Shown: positions 24,254 to 34,942 of the stretch, in pieces
How the letters are laid out: every line of letters starts with the position of its first letter
How positions within the stretch are numbered: position 1 is the first letter of the stretch
Assembly: GCA_034401135.1 (NCBI GenBank)
Contig: JAWZSP010000007.1
Location: forward strand, 186,001-250,000
Reading direction: 5' to 3'
From: Volutella citrinella
Lineage: Eukaryota; Ascomycota; Sordariomycetes; Hypocreales; Nectriaceae
DNA length: 64,000 nt
Program-made: the position numbers and the translations under genes
Notes under the pieces: model-generated
Told to the model about the DNA's origin: nothing
The model's input: only the letters and a program-made list of their open reading frames with translations
Database searches by the model: none

Positions 24254-26992
24254 TTACATGCATGGTCGCAAACCCTGCCACCTCCTGGTCTTCTCCAGCA
24301 CCACCGTCTTTTCAAGAAACTTGCCCCGGCTGCTGGTCCCGACTTGGATCCCATACTGACCCGCATCACTTCGCCAGCATCCCTCCATCTCACTCCAGTA
24401 ACTCGTCGCTCGTAGGATATCGAGCTTAATCTGGCCAACCTTGCTGCTCCCGGCTTCAACGTGCACCTTTGTGAAGCCCTTGAGCTCTTTGCGGGGTCGA
24501 GTGATGGTATCTCTGGGTAATGCCGTCAATGGTGTTGGTGCAGCAGGCGTCACATAGACTTGCACCACCTCAGCACCTGCCAGGGGACCTGTGTTGTTGA
24601 CAGATACACTGATAGTAATTTCCTCGACCCAAGTGATGATTAATGCGTCGGGTGGATGCGATGGAGAGCCGCCGTTACAGCCTTGGCGGACATGGCCGTT
24701 CGTGTGACCATTGATCTGCGGACTGGTCGCTGAGACTTGGAGCCCCGACAGCTCAAATGAGGTGTATGAGAGGCCATGTCCAAATGGAAACAGTGGTTCA
24801 ATGTCGAGAGTATCGTACCATCGATACCCAACATATACGTCTTCGCTGTACAGAACCCGGCCACCCTCAGACCGGAAGCTAAGCGCGGCAGGATTATCCG
24901 CCACGCGACGAGGCATGGTAATGGGAAGTTTAGCAGCCTTTGTGTGAAGATTAGCAACAAATCTGAATTAAGAGCCTACAATCGTGCGACTTACCGGGTT
25001 CACATTCCCAAAGATGACGTCTGCGAGACCGTTGCCACACTCGTTGCCACCAAACCAAGCCTGAAGCACCGTCTTGGCCCGATCCAACCACGGCATGGCA
25101 ACTGGAGTACCACTCTGGATAACAATGACCGAGTTAGGATTGGCCTTGAGCACAGCCTCGACGAGCTCATCCGTCCCGGGAGGCAGCGACATGTTGGGGC
25201 GATCCTGGCCCTCCGACTCCCACTCGCCGCTGGTGCCAATGCATAAGACAACCTGGTCCACTGATTGCGCGACCTGGACTGCTTCCTGTATGGCAGTGGC
25301 TGGATCAATCTTGGGACAGCCGCTGAACCGGAGACCGCCTTGGCCAAAGTCGACGACTCCAGACACCTTCAGGGCGCTGGTCTTGGAGCTGCCCCATCGA
25401 ACAAGGAGTCGGTACTGCTTGCCCGCCTCTACTACCTTTGATCCTGTTTCCTCAACTGTGCCGCAACCCAAGAAACTGCTTCCGGATTTCTGATTCTCGG
25501 CGTTCGCAACGACCAACTCGCCATCTAAGTAGAGATGGGCGGTGCCGTGGACAGCAAGGCCAAACTCCCATTCTCCCGACTTCTCTGGGGTAAATATACC
25601 CTCAGCCTCGGCATACCAGACGTCTTTTAGCTCTGGGTGCTCGTAATCCACAAACCAAGAGTTTGTAGAGTTCAGAGTGCGTTGTTCCAGGACTCGACGC
25701 GTATCTTCGCCTTTGACGGGAGGCCAATCGTTGTAAACCCGGAATGTGTAGCCTGCTTTGTTGTCCTTGACTGTTCGTAGGTATCTATCCAAGAGAGGCA
25801 GCATCTGGTGGCCATATGAACCCTGCGAAAAGACAACATCGCCAGCGATGCCCTTGATGCCGGCCAACGGGCTGACGGTGTTGTAGGCTCGGAGACTGGC
25901 GCTGCCACCTCCGCAGTATGTAGCAATGTCTGCATTTGGTCCAATGACGGCAACTCGCTTACTGGGATTGAACGGCAATGCCCCGTTATCATTCTTCAAC
26001 AGAACGATGGATTCTGCGGCAGCTTGTCGAAGTAGTGCAATGTGCTGGCGTGTGTTGAGCTGCTTTTCTGGGGCATTGGGCGGAATAGAGGTGCCCTCGA
26101 GGCCTTGCTTGATAAGCCGGAGAATATTGCGCACTCGCTCATCCAGCGTGGCCATCTTGACCTTGTTTGATGTCACTGCGTGCACCAGTGCCTCCCCTCG
26201 CCATCGTGAGGGACCAGGCATCTCAAGGTCCAGGCCTGCGTTGACTGCCTCCGAGGTGCTGTAGGTTCCGAACCAGTCACTCATGACCAAGCCATTCCAC
26301 TTCCACTCATCACGGAGAATCTCCTGCAGAAGATGGTGGTTCTCTGCCGCGTGGGTTCCGTTGACCTTGCCGTAGGACGTCATGACGGCGCGGGGCTGGG
26401 CCATTTCGACAGCGATCATGAAGGGAAGCAAGTACACCTCTCGCAACGCCCGAGGAGTGACTTGAGAGTCCACCGCCATTCTCTCGCTCTCCATGTCGTT
26501 GCATACAAAATGCTTGAGAGTTGCACTGACGCCAGACTCCTGCAGACCGCGAACATAGTGTCCAGCTATGACGCCGGAGACCACGGGGTCCTCCGAGATA
26601 GACTCAAAGCCTCTGCCGCCGAGGGGACCTCGTTGGATGTTGATAGTAGGGCCTAGAATGACATGAGCACCCTTGGCGTGAGCCTCATCAGACAAGAGGC
26701 GGCCGATGCGCTCGGCGAGCTCCACGTCAAAGGTGGCACCAAGGGCAGTGCCGCAAGGGAGACATGCCGAAGGGGTGCTGTCAAAGAAGTGCGTGCCTCG
26801 AACGCCATTGGGTCCGTCTGACAGGCGGATTGATGGAATGGAGAGACGGTCAATGGCCGTTGTGTGCCACCAGCCAGTGCCTGAGTAACGATGTAAGCGA
26901 CGGGGTTTCTGATGATTGAGTTTGGACTTACCAGAAGTTAAGGCGACCTTTTCCTCGAGCGTGAGCTGCTCAATGAGGGCTTCAACGTCCAT
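24254..26992 (-). CDS. GH3 beta-glucosidase with PA14 insert, probably intracellular
   Basis: Minus-strand exons 26932-26992, 24995-26880 and 24254-24937 give 876 residues. There is no signal peptide (the chain begins MDVEALIEQLTLEEKVALTSG), which fits the intracellular clade of fungal beta-glucosidases. Domain order: TIM-barrel GH3 N-domain with LSDGPNGVRG, KHFVCNDMESER, and the nucleophile Asp at about residue 222 in VMSDWFGT; C-domain start at ESIVLLKNDNGALPF; PA14-type beta domain around GVWYAEAEGIFTP; GTSGEWESEGQDRPNMSLP; and a fibronectin III-like tail around PLFPFGHGLSYTSFE. It hydrolyses terminal beta-glucosyl residues of cellobiose or related glucosides. It is divergent from a sugar-type MFS gene, suggesting uptake followed by cytosolic hydrolysis. 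Confidence 0.94.
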
Positions 26993-27786
26993 ATTTTATG
27001 CTATGTCAAGAGACGAGGGTCGACTAACGCCAAACGCTGTAAACGAATGAGACTCAAAAACGACGACTGTGATGTATTTCTAGAACGGAAATCTGCCCCA
27101 TACGCTTATTTTGCACGATCGTGTGCAACATGCCGGGAATCGAAACAATTAAATCTCCGCTTTAGAAGAAAATTGCCCCAAAGCCCCAGAGGAGGTTCGT
27201 CACAAGTGTCTGGGGCGGAGAATTGCCTCTGAGGCGCATGACAGGCTAGTGGGCACTAATTACTGTGGCACTGACCAAACGAGCCTGAAGCGGAGAATTG
27301 AGTCAAGGCCCCCGCTGAAAACCCTGAGTGGTCCCTGCGATTGGAGCCCTATGTGTCTGATTCTCCGCCTCAAGACACCAACGTGACGCAATTCTCCGCC
27401 TCCATCTACCCGGCAACTAGTCCCATGATGAAACCACTCCGCATTGGGGAAACTGGGCCTAATAGTTCTCCACGGGGAAGAAAAATTTGGAGCTCCTAAT
27501 TTCTGCAGGCCACGAGGCGAGCCGGGGAAGCTCCTCCCTTGAACCAACGTACGAGCCAACCCGGTCCATTGGTCCGCCTGATGGATGTGACTGTCGTGTG
27601 TCAGTCAACACAGGGATTGTCTATATAGACCTGTCTTGGCCCATCTGAATGCTTCAATCATCCAAGCTTTCACAGGCTCACTCAACTGCATTGGTCTGCG
27701 ACTTCAATTGTCACATCGAGACCAACTGGCTCTTATCACACTTGTCTATGCTCAACCTATCCAACGCGACAAGGCGATTCGCAACC
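26993..27786. promoter_or_regulatory. bidirectional promoter with repeated CGGAGAATT boxes
   Basis: 794 bases between the divergent beta-glucosidase and MFS transporter genes. CGGAGAATTG occurs at 27216-27225 and 27291-27300; the reverse orientation occurs as GATTCTCCG at 27359-27367 and CAATTCTCCG at 27389-27398; a weaker AATCTCCG lies at 27152-27159. CGG-starting repeats in both orientations are typical of Zn2Cys6 binding sites. A TATATAG element lies at 27622-27628, about 165 bases before the transporter ATG. Confidence 0.65.
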
Positions 27787-29428
27787 ATGAGTGTCACCGT
27801 CAACCCGCTTTCGAGCCTGCCAAGCGACCATGTTCCGTGGTATCACCATGCGCATCTCCGCAAGTTGAACTACATTGTCATGTCTCTGACGCTATTTTGT
27901 ATGCGGCGCTGTCCCGTCTGTATATCCCGATAGTACCATCCTCGTGCTAATCTCGTCCAGCTTCTGCCAACGGATTCGATGGATCCGTCATGAGCGGAAC
28001 TCTGGCTCTGCCCTTCTGGAACAAGTTCATGAACCACCCGACGGGCGCCTACCTTGGATGGATCACGGCCATCTACTGGCTTGGCAACGGCGTCGCTTTC
28101 CCGGTCGCTGCGTGGATGTCCAACCGCTACGGCCGCCGACCCGGCATCTACGTGGGCTTCCTGTTCCTGATCCTCGGCGTCGGAATGCAAGGGGCTGCTC
28201 AGAACGAAAAGACATTCACAATTGCCCGTCTCTGGATCGGTATGGCCGCCGCCTTCTTGGGCAACGGCTCTCCTCTCCTGGTCAACGAGATTGCCCACCC
28301 CAACCACCGACCCGTCGCCAACGCCCTGTACATGTGCGGATGGTACGTCGGCGGCACGTTGTGCGGATGGATCACCTTTGCGTGCCGAGACATCCCCTCG
28401 GACTGGTGCTGGCGCATCCCCGTGATTCTGCAGATCGTGATTCCATTCGTCGCCCTCCCCGGCTTCTTGATGTGCCCCGAAAGCCCCCGATGGCTCATCA
28501 GCGTGGGCCGAAACGAAGAGGCGCGAGAGATCCTCGCAAGGTTCCATGCTGGAGGCAACGCGTCGGATCCGCTCGTCGAGTACCAGATGCGCGAGATTGA
28601 GACGACCATCAACGCCGAGAAGGAGGCCAACTCGAGCAGCTCGTACGCTGACATGGTCAAGACGCCCGGAAACCGCCACCGGCTCTTCATCTCCATCACG
28701 CTCGGCATATTTGCGCAGTGGGCTGGTAACGGTGTCGTGTCCTACTACCTCCCTCTGATCCTCAACTCCATCAACGTCACGTCCGTCACCCATCAGACGC
28801 TGATTTCAGCCTGTCTGAATGTCTGGAACCTGATCTGGGCCACCGTTGCTGCCTTTAGCGTCGACAAGCTAGGCCGCCGCGTCCTCTTCCTCTCGTCGGC
28901 CAGCATCATGCTGTGCAGCTTCGTCGTCGTGACTGGCCTCAGCGCCACGTTTGCAAAGACGCAGGCATCCGCCGTCGGCTTGGCCGTCATTCCATTCCTC
29001 TTCACATTCTACCTCGGCTACGACATTGCGCTGTAAGTTGCGCGCTTCCAGCTCGTCTGCACCCAACACTAACACGTCTCAGAACTCCTTTCTTGACGGC
29101 CTTCCCATGCGAGATCTGGCAGTTTAGCCTCCGTTCCCGTGGCATCACCGTCACTTGGGTGTCGACTGTCATCGCCATCTTCTTCAACACCTTTGTCAAT
29201 TCGATTGCTCTCGAGGCAATCCAGTGGAAGTACTACCTCGTATTTGTCGCAGTGCTGTTTGTGATGCTCATCACTGTCTACTTTTACTATCCTGAGACCA
29301 AGGGATACACGCTGGAGCAAATCGCAGTGGTGTTTGACGGCGAGGACTCTGCTGCTGGTGCGGTTGCGCAGGGAAAGCTGGACGATATCGTGGCCGAGGA
29401 GCACAGGGAGGGGAATGAAAAGGTCTAA
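27787..29428 (+). CDS. MFS sugar transporter (hexose/disaccharide permease type)
   Basis: Exons 27787-27898, 27961-29032 and 29083-29428 give 509 residues with twelve predicted helices. Sugar-porter signatures are visible: NRYGRRPG after helix 2, GRR again after helix 8 (DKLGRRVLF), PESPRWLISVGR before the central loop, and PETKGYTLEQI at the C-terminus. The sequence resembles the lactose/cellodextrin permease branch of the sugar porter family. It shares a divergent promoter with a beta-glucosidase lacking a signal peptide, so an uptake role for a beta-linked disaccharide or glucoside is likely (inference). The start at 27787 was chosen because it begins a family-like cytosolic N-terminus; the frame is open upstream. 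Confidence 0.92.
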
Positions 29429-30004
29429 AGTTTGATGTATAAAATACTCCTAGGCCATGGTAAAGGGTTTCTAGAAGCCATGAGAATCGCGAACATGTCA
29501 TGTCTTCAACAACCATAAGCATCTCCACATCCCACGGCATGCCCCCCCAGGCAGCAGGCTTTAGTGATCGACAGTCAAACTCAGCTAGCGTCGCCTTGTG
29601 GCTGGCGCACCTGCTGCCCCGCATCTCGCTCAGCTCGTGTTCCTCGGGTTGGCACGAATGCCGCATACTCGCGCGACTCAGCCCCATTGGCGCTCAGGAG
29701 ATGACATCAAATGTCAGATCTCTATTTCCCAGTCGCCAATCTAATTCGGCCGGCGCCACATCGTACGCTCCGTCTATTGGTTGAGTCTGCGTTGATCAAT
29801 GCGTTGAGTGACGCCGCAACACACGCATTGCTCGCTTTCGTGTGCCGACGACGGAGCCGGGAAGAATTGGGTTTGTCGTCTGCCTGCTCATGGAGATGGA
29901 AGATTACTATATATTTGCAGTGGTGTTGTCTAGTTTATCGCTATCCGTCTTCACTCATCCACTCACGATACTATATCCCGATTGTACTGGAAACAATCTT
30001 CACC
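29429..30004. promoter_or_regulatory. intergenic region with TATA-like element before the FAD oxidase gene
   Basis: 576 bases without a gene. A TATATA element at about 29909-29914 lies roughly 95 bases before the ATG at 30005. I found no CGGAGAATT box here. Confidence 0.45.
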
Positions 30005-31990
30005 ATGTTGCTTCACCTTTCGTTCCTGGTGGCCGCATCATGCCTGCCACTCGTTGTAAGCGGCGGAACCATACAAGACTCTCAGTACAGCAAATGCAAG
30101 GCTTTCCCAGGTCGCCACGACTGGCCCCCGAAGAACACTTGGAAGCGCCTAAACGAAACATTGGGTGGCCGACTGCTTCAGCCAGAAGCCCCAGCCGCAG
30201 CCTGTCACCCGGCCCAGCCGAGTTACGACCCGACAGTCTGCAAGAGCATCCAAGATGGCTGGAAGACGTATGATTGGCACACCAACAACCCAGTATCCGT
30301 CATGTGGGACAACGCCGCCAACGATACTTGCTTGCCACAGAGCAATGTTACATGCAGCATGGCCGGATATCCTGCGTTTGTCGTGAATGCAACAACGGAC
30401 GAGCATGTCAAGACGGCGATTAACTTTGGTAAGTTTTATCTCCATGTCGTGACACTACCAATCTGACAACGGCATCAGCCCGTCGAAACAACGTCAGGCT
30501 CATCGTCAAGAGCACCGGACACGACTACCTGTCCCGATCCGTCGCACCTGGGTCGCTTTCCATCTGGACGCGGCACATGAGCACGATCGAATATCACGAG
30601 GGAAGCTTCAAACTCGCAAAATCCAAGAAGGTTATTCAGGGCGATGTCATTACCGTCGGCGCGGGAACCCAAATGTACGACGCCTACGTGGCCACCGGCT
30701 CCCGCAACCGCACAATCGTTGGAGGCGGTGGTAAATCTGTCGGTATCTCCGGATATGTCACTGGTGGCGGCCACTCTGTCCTGTCGCCGCGTTATGGCAT
30801 GGCTGCCGACCAGGTTGTGCAGGTCTCCATGGTGACACCAGAGGGCAAAGCCATTGTTGCAAACGAATACACGAATGCCGACTTGTTCTGGGCCGTACGA
30901 GGCGTAAGTCTAACTCAGTTCTTTCATCAGATGCCTGAAATTTTAAAAAATACTCACCATCATTAGGGCGGAGGTTCTACTTTTGGAGTATTGACCTCAC
31001 TCTCCATCATGACACACCCATCACCCAAAATCCTCATGTCATCATTCTTCATTGCTACCAAGCCCGATAACCCGAATCTCCACGACATAGTCGCCTATGT
31101 GCTTTCTCAGTTCCCCAATCTCCAGCGCTCCGGGCTATCAGGCTACACAAACATCCTCCTCAGTGGGCCTCCGCCCTTTCCTCTCCCAGGTCTCGGCGAT
31201 GAGGTGGCCGGCATCTTGGGCGTGTTGCTGCTTCAAGATTCCGAGAACCCAGCAGACGTTGAGCGGATCTACAAACCACTCAATGATACCATTCAGCAAC
31301 GCTGGCCCGCGCAAGTGCAGGTTGGCGTGTCAACCAAGCCATATGGCAGTTTCTTGAACTGGTTCGACGAGAACTATGATCAGGGCAGAGCAGGCGGCGA
31401 TGCGTTCCTCGTATCTCGTCTGCTTGGTGAAGATGCGCTGTCCAACAATCCCAAAGCCCTAGCGGAGGCGCTCAAAGCAGTTGGCAACACGGTCGGCTAT
31501 ATGTCAGCCTTCCTGGTTGCAGGCAAGGGTGTCCACGAAGCCTCGCCCAGGGGTGGCAGCGATGCCGTCAATCCAGGCTGGCGAAAGTCATATGTCCACA
31601 TGCGTATGTTAACCATCAGTCCATTTGAGTCGAAACCTGCTGATCAATTTCAGTTTCAGCAAAGGGCTTCCCGCCTTTCAACGCTACGGCAAAGCAGGAA
31701 GCCATTCGAGACCTGAACCAGGCGTTTGAGCTGCTGCGGAAGCTGACTCCGGACACGGGTGCATACATCAACGAGGTATGTAGACTGTCAGAATAGTTGT
31801 CTAACAAGCTAACTGGATTCAGGCGATGCCATTTGAGAAAGACTGGCAGACTACGTTCTGGGGCCCCAACTACAAGAGGCTCCTGGCCATCAAGAACAAG
31901 GTCGATCCTCACGACGTTTTTTGGTGTCATCCGTGTGTGGGCAGTGAAGGCTGGGCTCAGAAAGATGACGGGCGCCTCTGCAAGGTGTAG
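30005..31990 (+). CDS. secreted FAD-linked oxidase (VAO/berberine-bridge family, isoamyl-alcohol-oxidase-like)
   Basis: Exons 30005-30428, 30479-30903, 30967-31603, 31654-31775 and 31823-31990 give 591 residues. The first about 19 residues are a signal peptide. The FAD_binding_4 region shows PAFVVNATTDEHVKTAI, KSTGHDYLSRS (His of the kind that binds FAD covalently), WTRHM, GAGTQMYDAY and SGYVTGGGHSVLSPRYGMAADQV. The BBE tail is complete: DVFWCHPCVGSEGW and DGRLCKV. The position where bicovalent members carry a second FAD-binding Cys reads GGKSVGIS, so only the His link is expected. Family members oxidise alcohols, sugars or other substrates with O2. Its neighbour is the glucosidase/transporter group, but a shared role is not shown by the sequence. 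Confidence 0.9.
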
Positions 31991-32314
31991 ACAGGCTCTT
32001 CCCAAGTGTCGGCAGGCGGTCGTTACTTACAGTGTCTAAGACATTGGTCAACCCATGGCCACGTTGCTGGTGGAAATACGTATCACGGAGAGTAGATGTG
32101 GTGTGAGAGTGGTTGTTATTGTGAAGTACGAGGAAATAGACACAATGAAATGGAATAGTGGAATATTGCGGTCTTGGTGAGGTATATTAATCGTTGTAGT
32201 ATTATTTGCGACAAGACCATGATTATGGAGACTATTGAAGCGAGAGTGTAGTCAGCCAAGGCATCGCTGAGGCCTGCTACCAACTGCACAAGTTCTCCAT
32301 GGCCAAGTCAGGTC
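31991..32314. other. convergent 3' intergenic region
   Basis: 324 bases between the convergent 3' ends of the FAD oxidase and OPT transporter genes. AT-rich in places; no gene or repeat seen. Confidence 0.5.
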
Positions 32315-34942
32315 TTAAGCACCAGGCAGACCAATCGAAGTTCCGTAGTAGGATCCCGAGACTGCTCCAAGCTCAAGAGCGGCATTGATGACACCCGCAA
32401 AGCCTTCGCCAGCCATGAGACCAGCTGCCACTGCGTAGCCATAGATGTCAAAGTTCTTGGGGAAGTACTTGGTCCACCACCAAGCAGTAATTGCTCCAAA
32501 CAAGATGGCATTGGCTGGTGATTTTAGCAGTGCATCATATAAAAGGGGAAGACGGGTACTCACCATATCCACTGTCGACACTCATGACCCAGGAAACGCC
32601 GATAGACATCCAGTTGGGCAGCCAGTTCCTGTACTTTTCACGCGGGCCAACCAGGTAGAAGTGCTTGACAAGGGCCTGAATAGCGCAGACAACGCCCATG
32701 ACGATGGCAAAGATGCCTGATGAGCGGGGGATGGGGATCGAGGGCAGAGTAACGGCCTGGGCGACTGCTACCCAAGCGGCGACTGAAGGAGCACTAAAGG
32801 CACAATCTGCGTTGGGGTCGACGTCGGGAGACCAGACGCAAGGGTATGCCGACATGAAGAGCACAAAGATGCCAGGGGCCAGGAACACGGAGACGATGGC
32901 ACCGAGGCCCTGGGCATAGAACTGCAGGTTCGGGGGGGTCCTGAGAAGGAATCCGGTTCGGAAATCACTCGTCAGAGTGGTGGCCACGTCGGCAGTGCCC
33001 GAGGCAATGTTACCGGCGATCAAGTTGACCCTCTGCGCGTGGGAAGCCTCCTGGCCGTGTGTGATGCCGCCAAAGACCAGCTGTGAGGCCTTGGAGGAAG
33101 CCGTAAGAGGAGTCATGTCCGTCACGGCACCGCCGTAGATACTCAAAAAGGCAAACACGACGGCCAGGATCAGGGAAAGGATGGCTAGGCCGGCATTCAT
33201 GTGGAACTGGAACTCGGTCACGATGCACGCCATGACTGTGAAGACGAGGACACCCGTGACCCAGATCCAGGTAGGAACCTGCTGATCAGCGGGGGCAAAG
33301 TCCTCAATGAACTTGCTCTCGTCAATCTTGGCGCCCTGCCTCTCGAGGAAGGCGTTGCCCTTGCCGCGAGCCTGCAGGCGCTGGTTGATGGTCTTTGCGG
33401 AGCTGCGGAATGCATATCGGAGACCGTCGTACATGACCTTGAAGTGGAGGAAGAACTCAATAAGGCTGTAGACGAGCAGGACCATGACGCCTGGCCACAG
33501 GAACCAGTAGCGGGGGGAGGCTACCCATCCCTCCTTGCCGATGGAGGCCATGCTACCGAAGTTGATGACGCCCTCCCATTTCGTGCCTAGAGTTGCAAGT
33601 TAGACCATGACTCTATCGCGGTCCTGTGGTGTTGTTCACTTGCCTATCTTTCCCTTCTGAAGACCAATGCACTCGCCATAGTGGACGAGGAGGGGACCGA
33701 CGAGAGCCCACGCAAAGACGGTGCCTCCCCACCACGAGATAGCAGCGTTAAGACCGACAAGGATGCCGGAGCCAAAGAATGCTGGCGTGAGCTGGATGTA
33801 CCAGCCCCAGTTGTCGATGTTGATGGCCCAGTTGGTATAGCCCGACCTGCAAGATGTTAGCCATCAGGTCAAGACAAAAGTGATTGTTGAGGTGACGGAC
33901 CAGATATAGAACCAGTTAAAGATGTGCCAGTTGTGAAGAATTCCATCGGCATACTGCGAGACGACAATATGAATCAATGCACCGAGGAAGCAGTAGCCGA
34001 GCGCCTTGATTTTCTTGACGGCATCCTGCGCGCCAGCACCGACGGCGTGCATCGACCGAATCGTCATGGCGGTTGCGGTCGACGTCGGGAAGACGAGGTT
34101 GAGCTCTCGGGACACATGGAGGATGAAGAACTTGCGCAAGGGGACAGAGGCAAACAGGCCAAAGAAGGCGCAGATGAAGGTGATGGTCAGGATACGCGGA
34201 AAGTCAGACCTGGGCTCGTCCGATAGAAGGCCAAGGCGATACATGGCAGGGAGACCAGCCACTGAAAGGAGGATGATTACATTAGATGAGTCTTGGCAAC
34301 GGGATTCGTCGGGTGGTTTGCTCACCGAATACACCAGACATGCCACCCGCACCGGCGGCAGCGGCCTGGACGATGGAATTCTCCTGAGGACCAAACGGAC
34401 CGCCCAAGAAGGGGATGTTGGCCAAGGTCTTGGTCATGACGATGATGATAGCTACATTCACATGTCGGTCAGCGATCAACCAACTAGAGCAGCGATCAAT
34501 GCCAATCACTGACTATCAGTAGACGCAAGGGCCATACGAACCATAGCCAAAGATTGCGCCAAACATGGTCGCGCTAAAGGTGAAACCAGTCTTGAGACCT
34601 ATTGGTCCGAGCATCAGTACATGTCATGTGCATCCGTGTTGCTCCGAGGGGGGGGCACGGGCACGCACCGAGATAGACATTGGAAGCGTTGACGAGAGAT
34701 CCCAGGATGATGCCTGTGATGACGGCTCGCGCGGTCAGCGGGTTGGGCTCATGGGCGACGCCCTTTGCCGGTGGGAACGGCACAAAGAGGTCAGTGATTG
34801 CCTCGTCCTCGTCGGAGGATTCAGACTTGGCATCGATATCAATGGCCGCATCCTTCTCGTCATAGGGGACGGGGCTGTCGTGCTGCTGGGTGATGAGCTG
34901 TGGACCCCCACGGCCGGGTCCGGCATTTGTTGTCTCCTCCAT
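32315..34942 (-). CDS. OPT family oligopeptide/metal-chelate transporter
   Basis: Minus-strand exons 34669-34942, 34542-34598, 34326-34451, 33901-34261, 33644-33846, 32564-33586 and 32315-32514 give 747 residues in one frame. The N-terminus is acidic and cytosolic, followed by NPLTARAVITGIILGSLV, GLKTGFTFSATMFGAIFGY, GGPFGPQENSIVQAAAAGAGGM and RKFFILHVSRELNLVFPTSTATA, all typical of the OPT superfamily, and it ends GTSIGLPGA. Members carry oligopeptides, glutathione conjugates or metal chelates with protons; the substrate is unknown here. The intron at 33587-33643 begins with GC (AG|GCAAGT), a noncanonical but accepted donor; no GT donor nearby keeps the frame. Confidence 0.92.

Noticed and set aside
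27870..28793. 307-codon minus-strand frame
   Set aside because: Antisense to the sugar transporter gene, whose helices and motifs are unmistakable; arises from GC-rich third positions.
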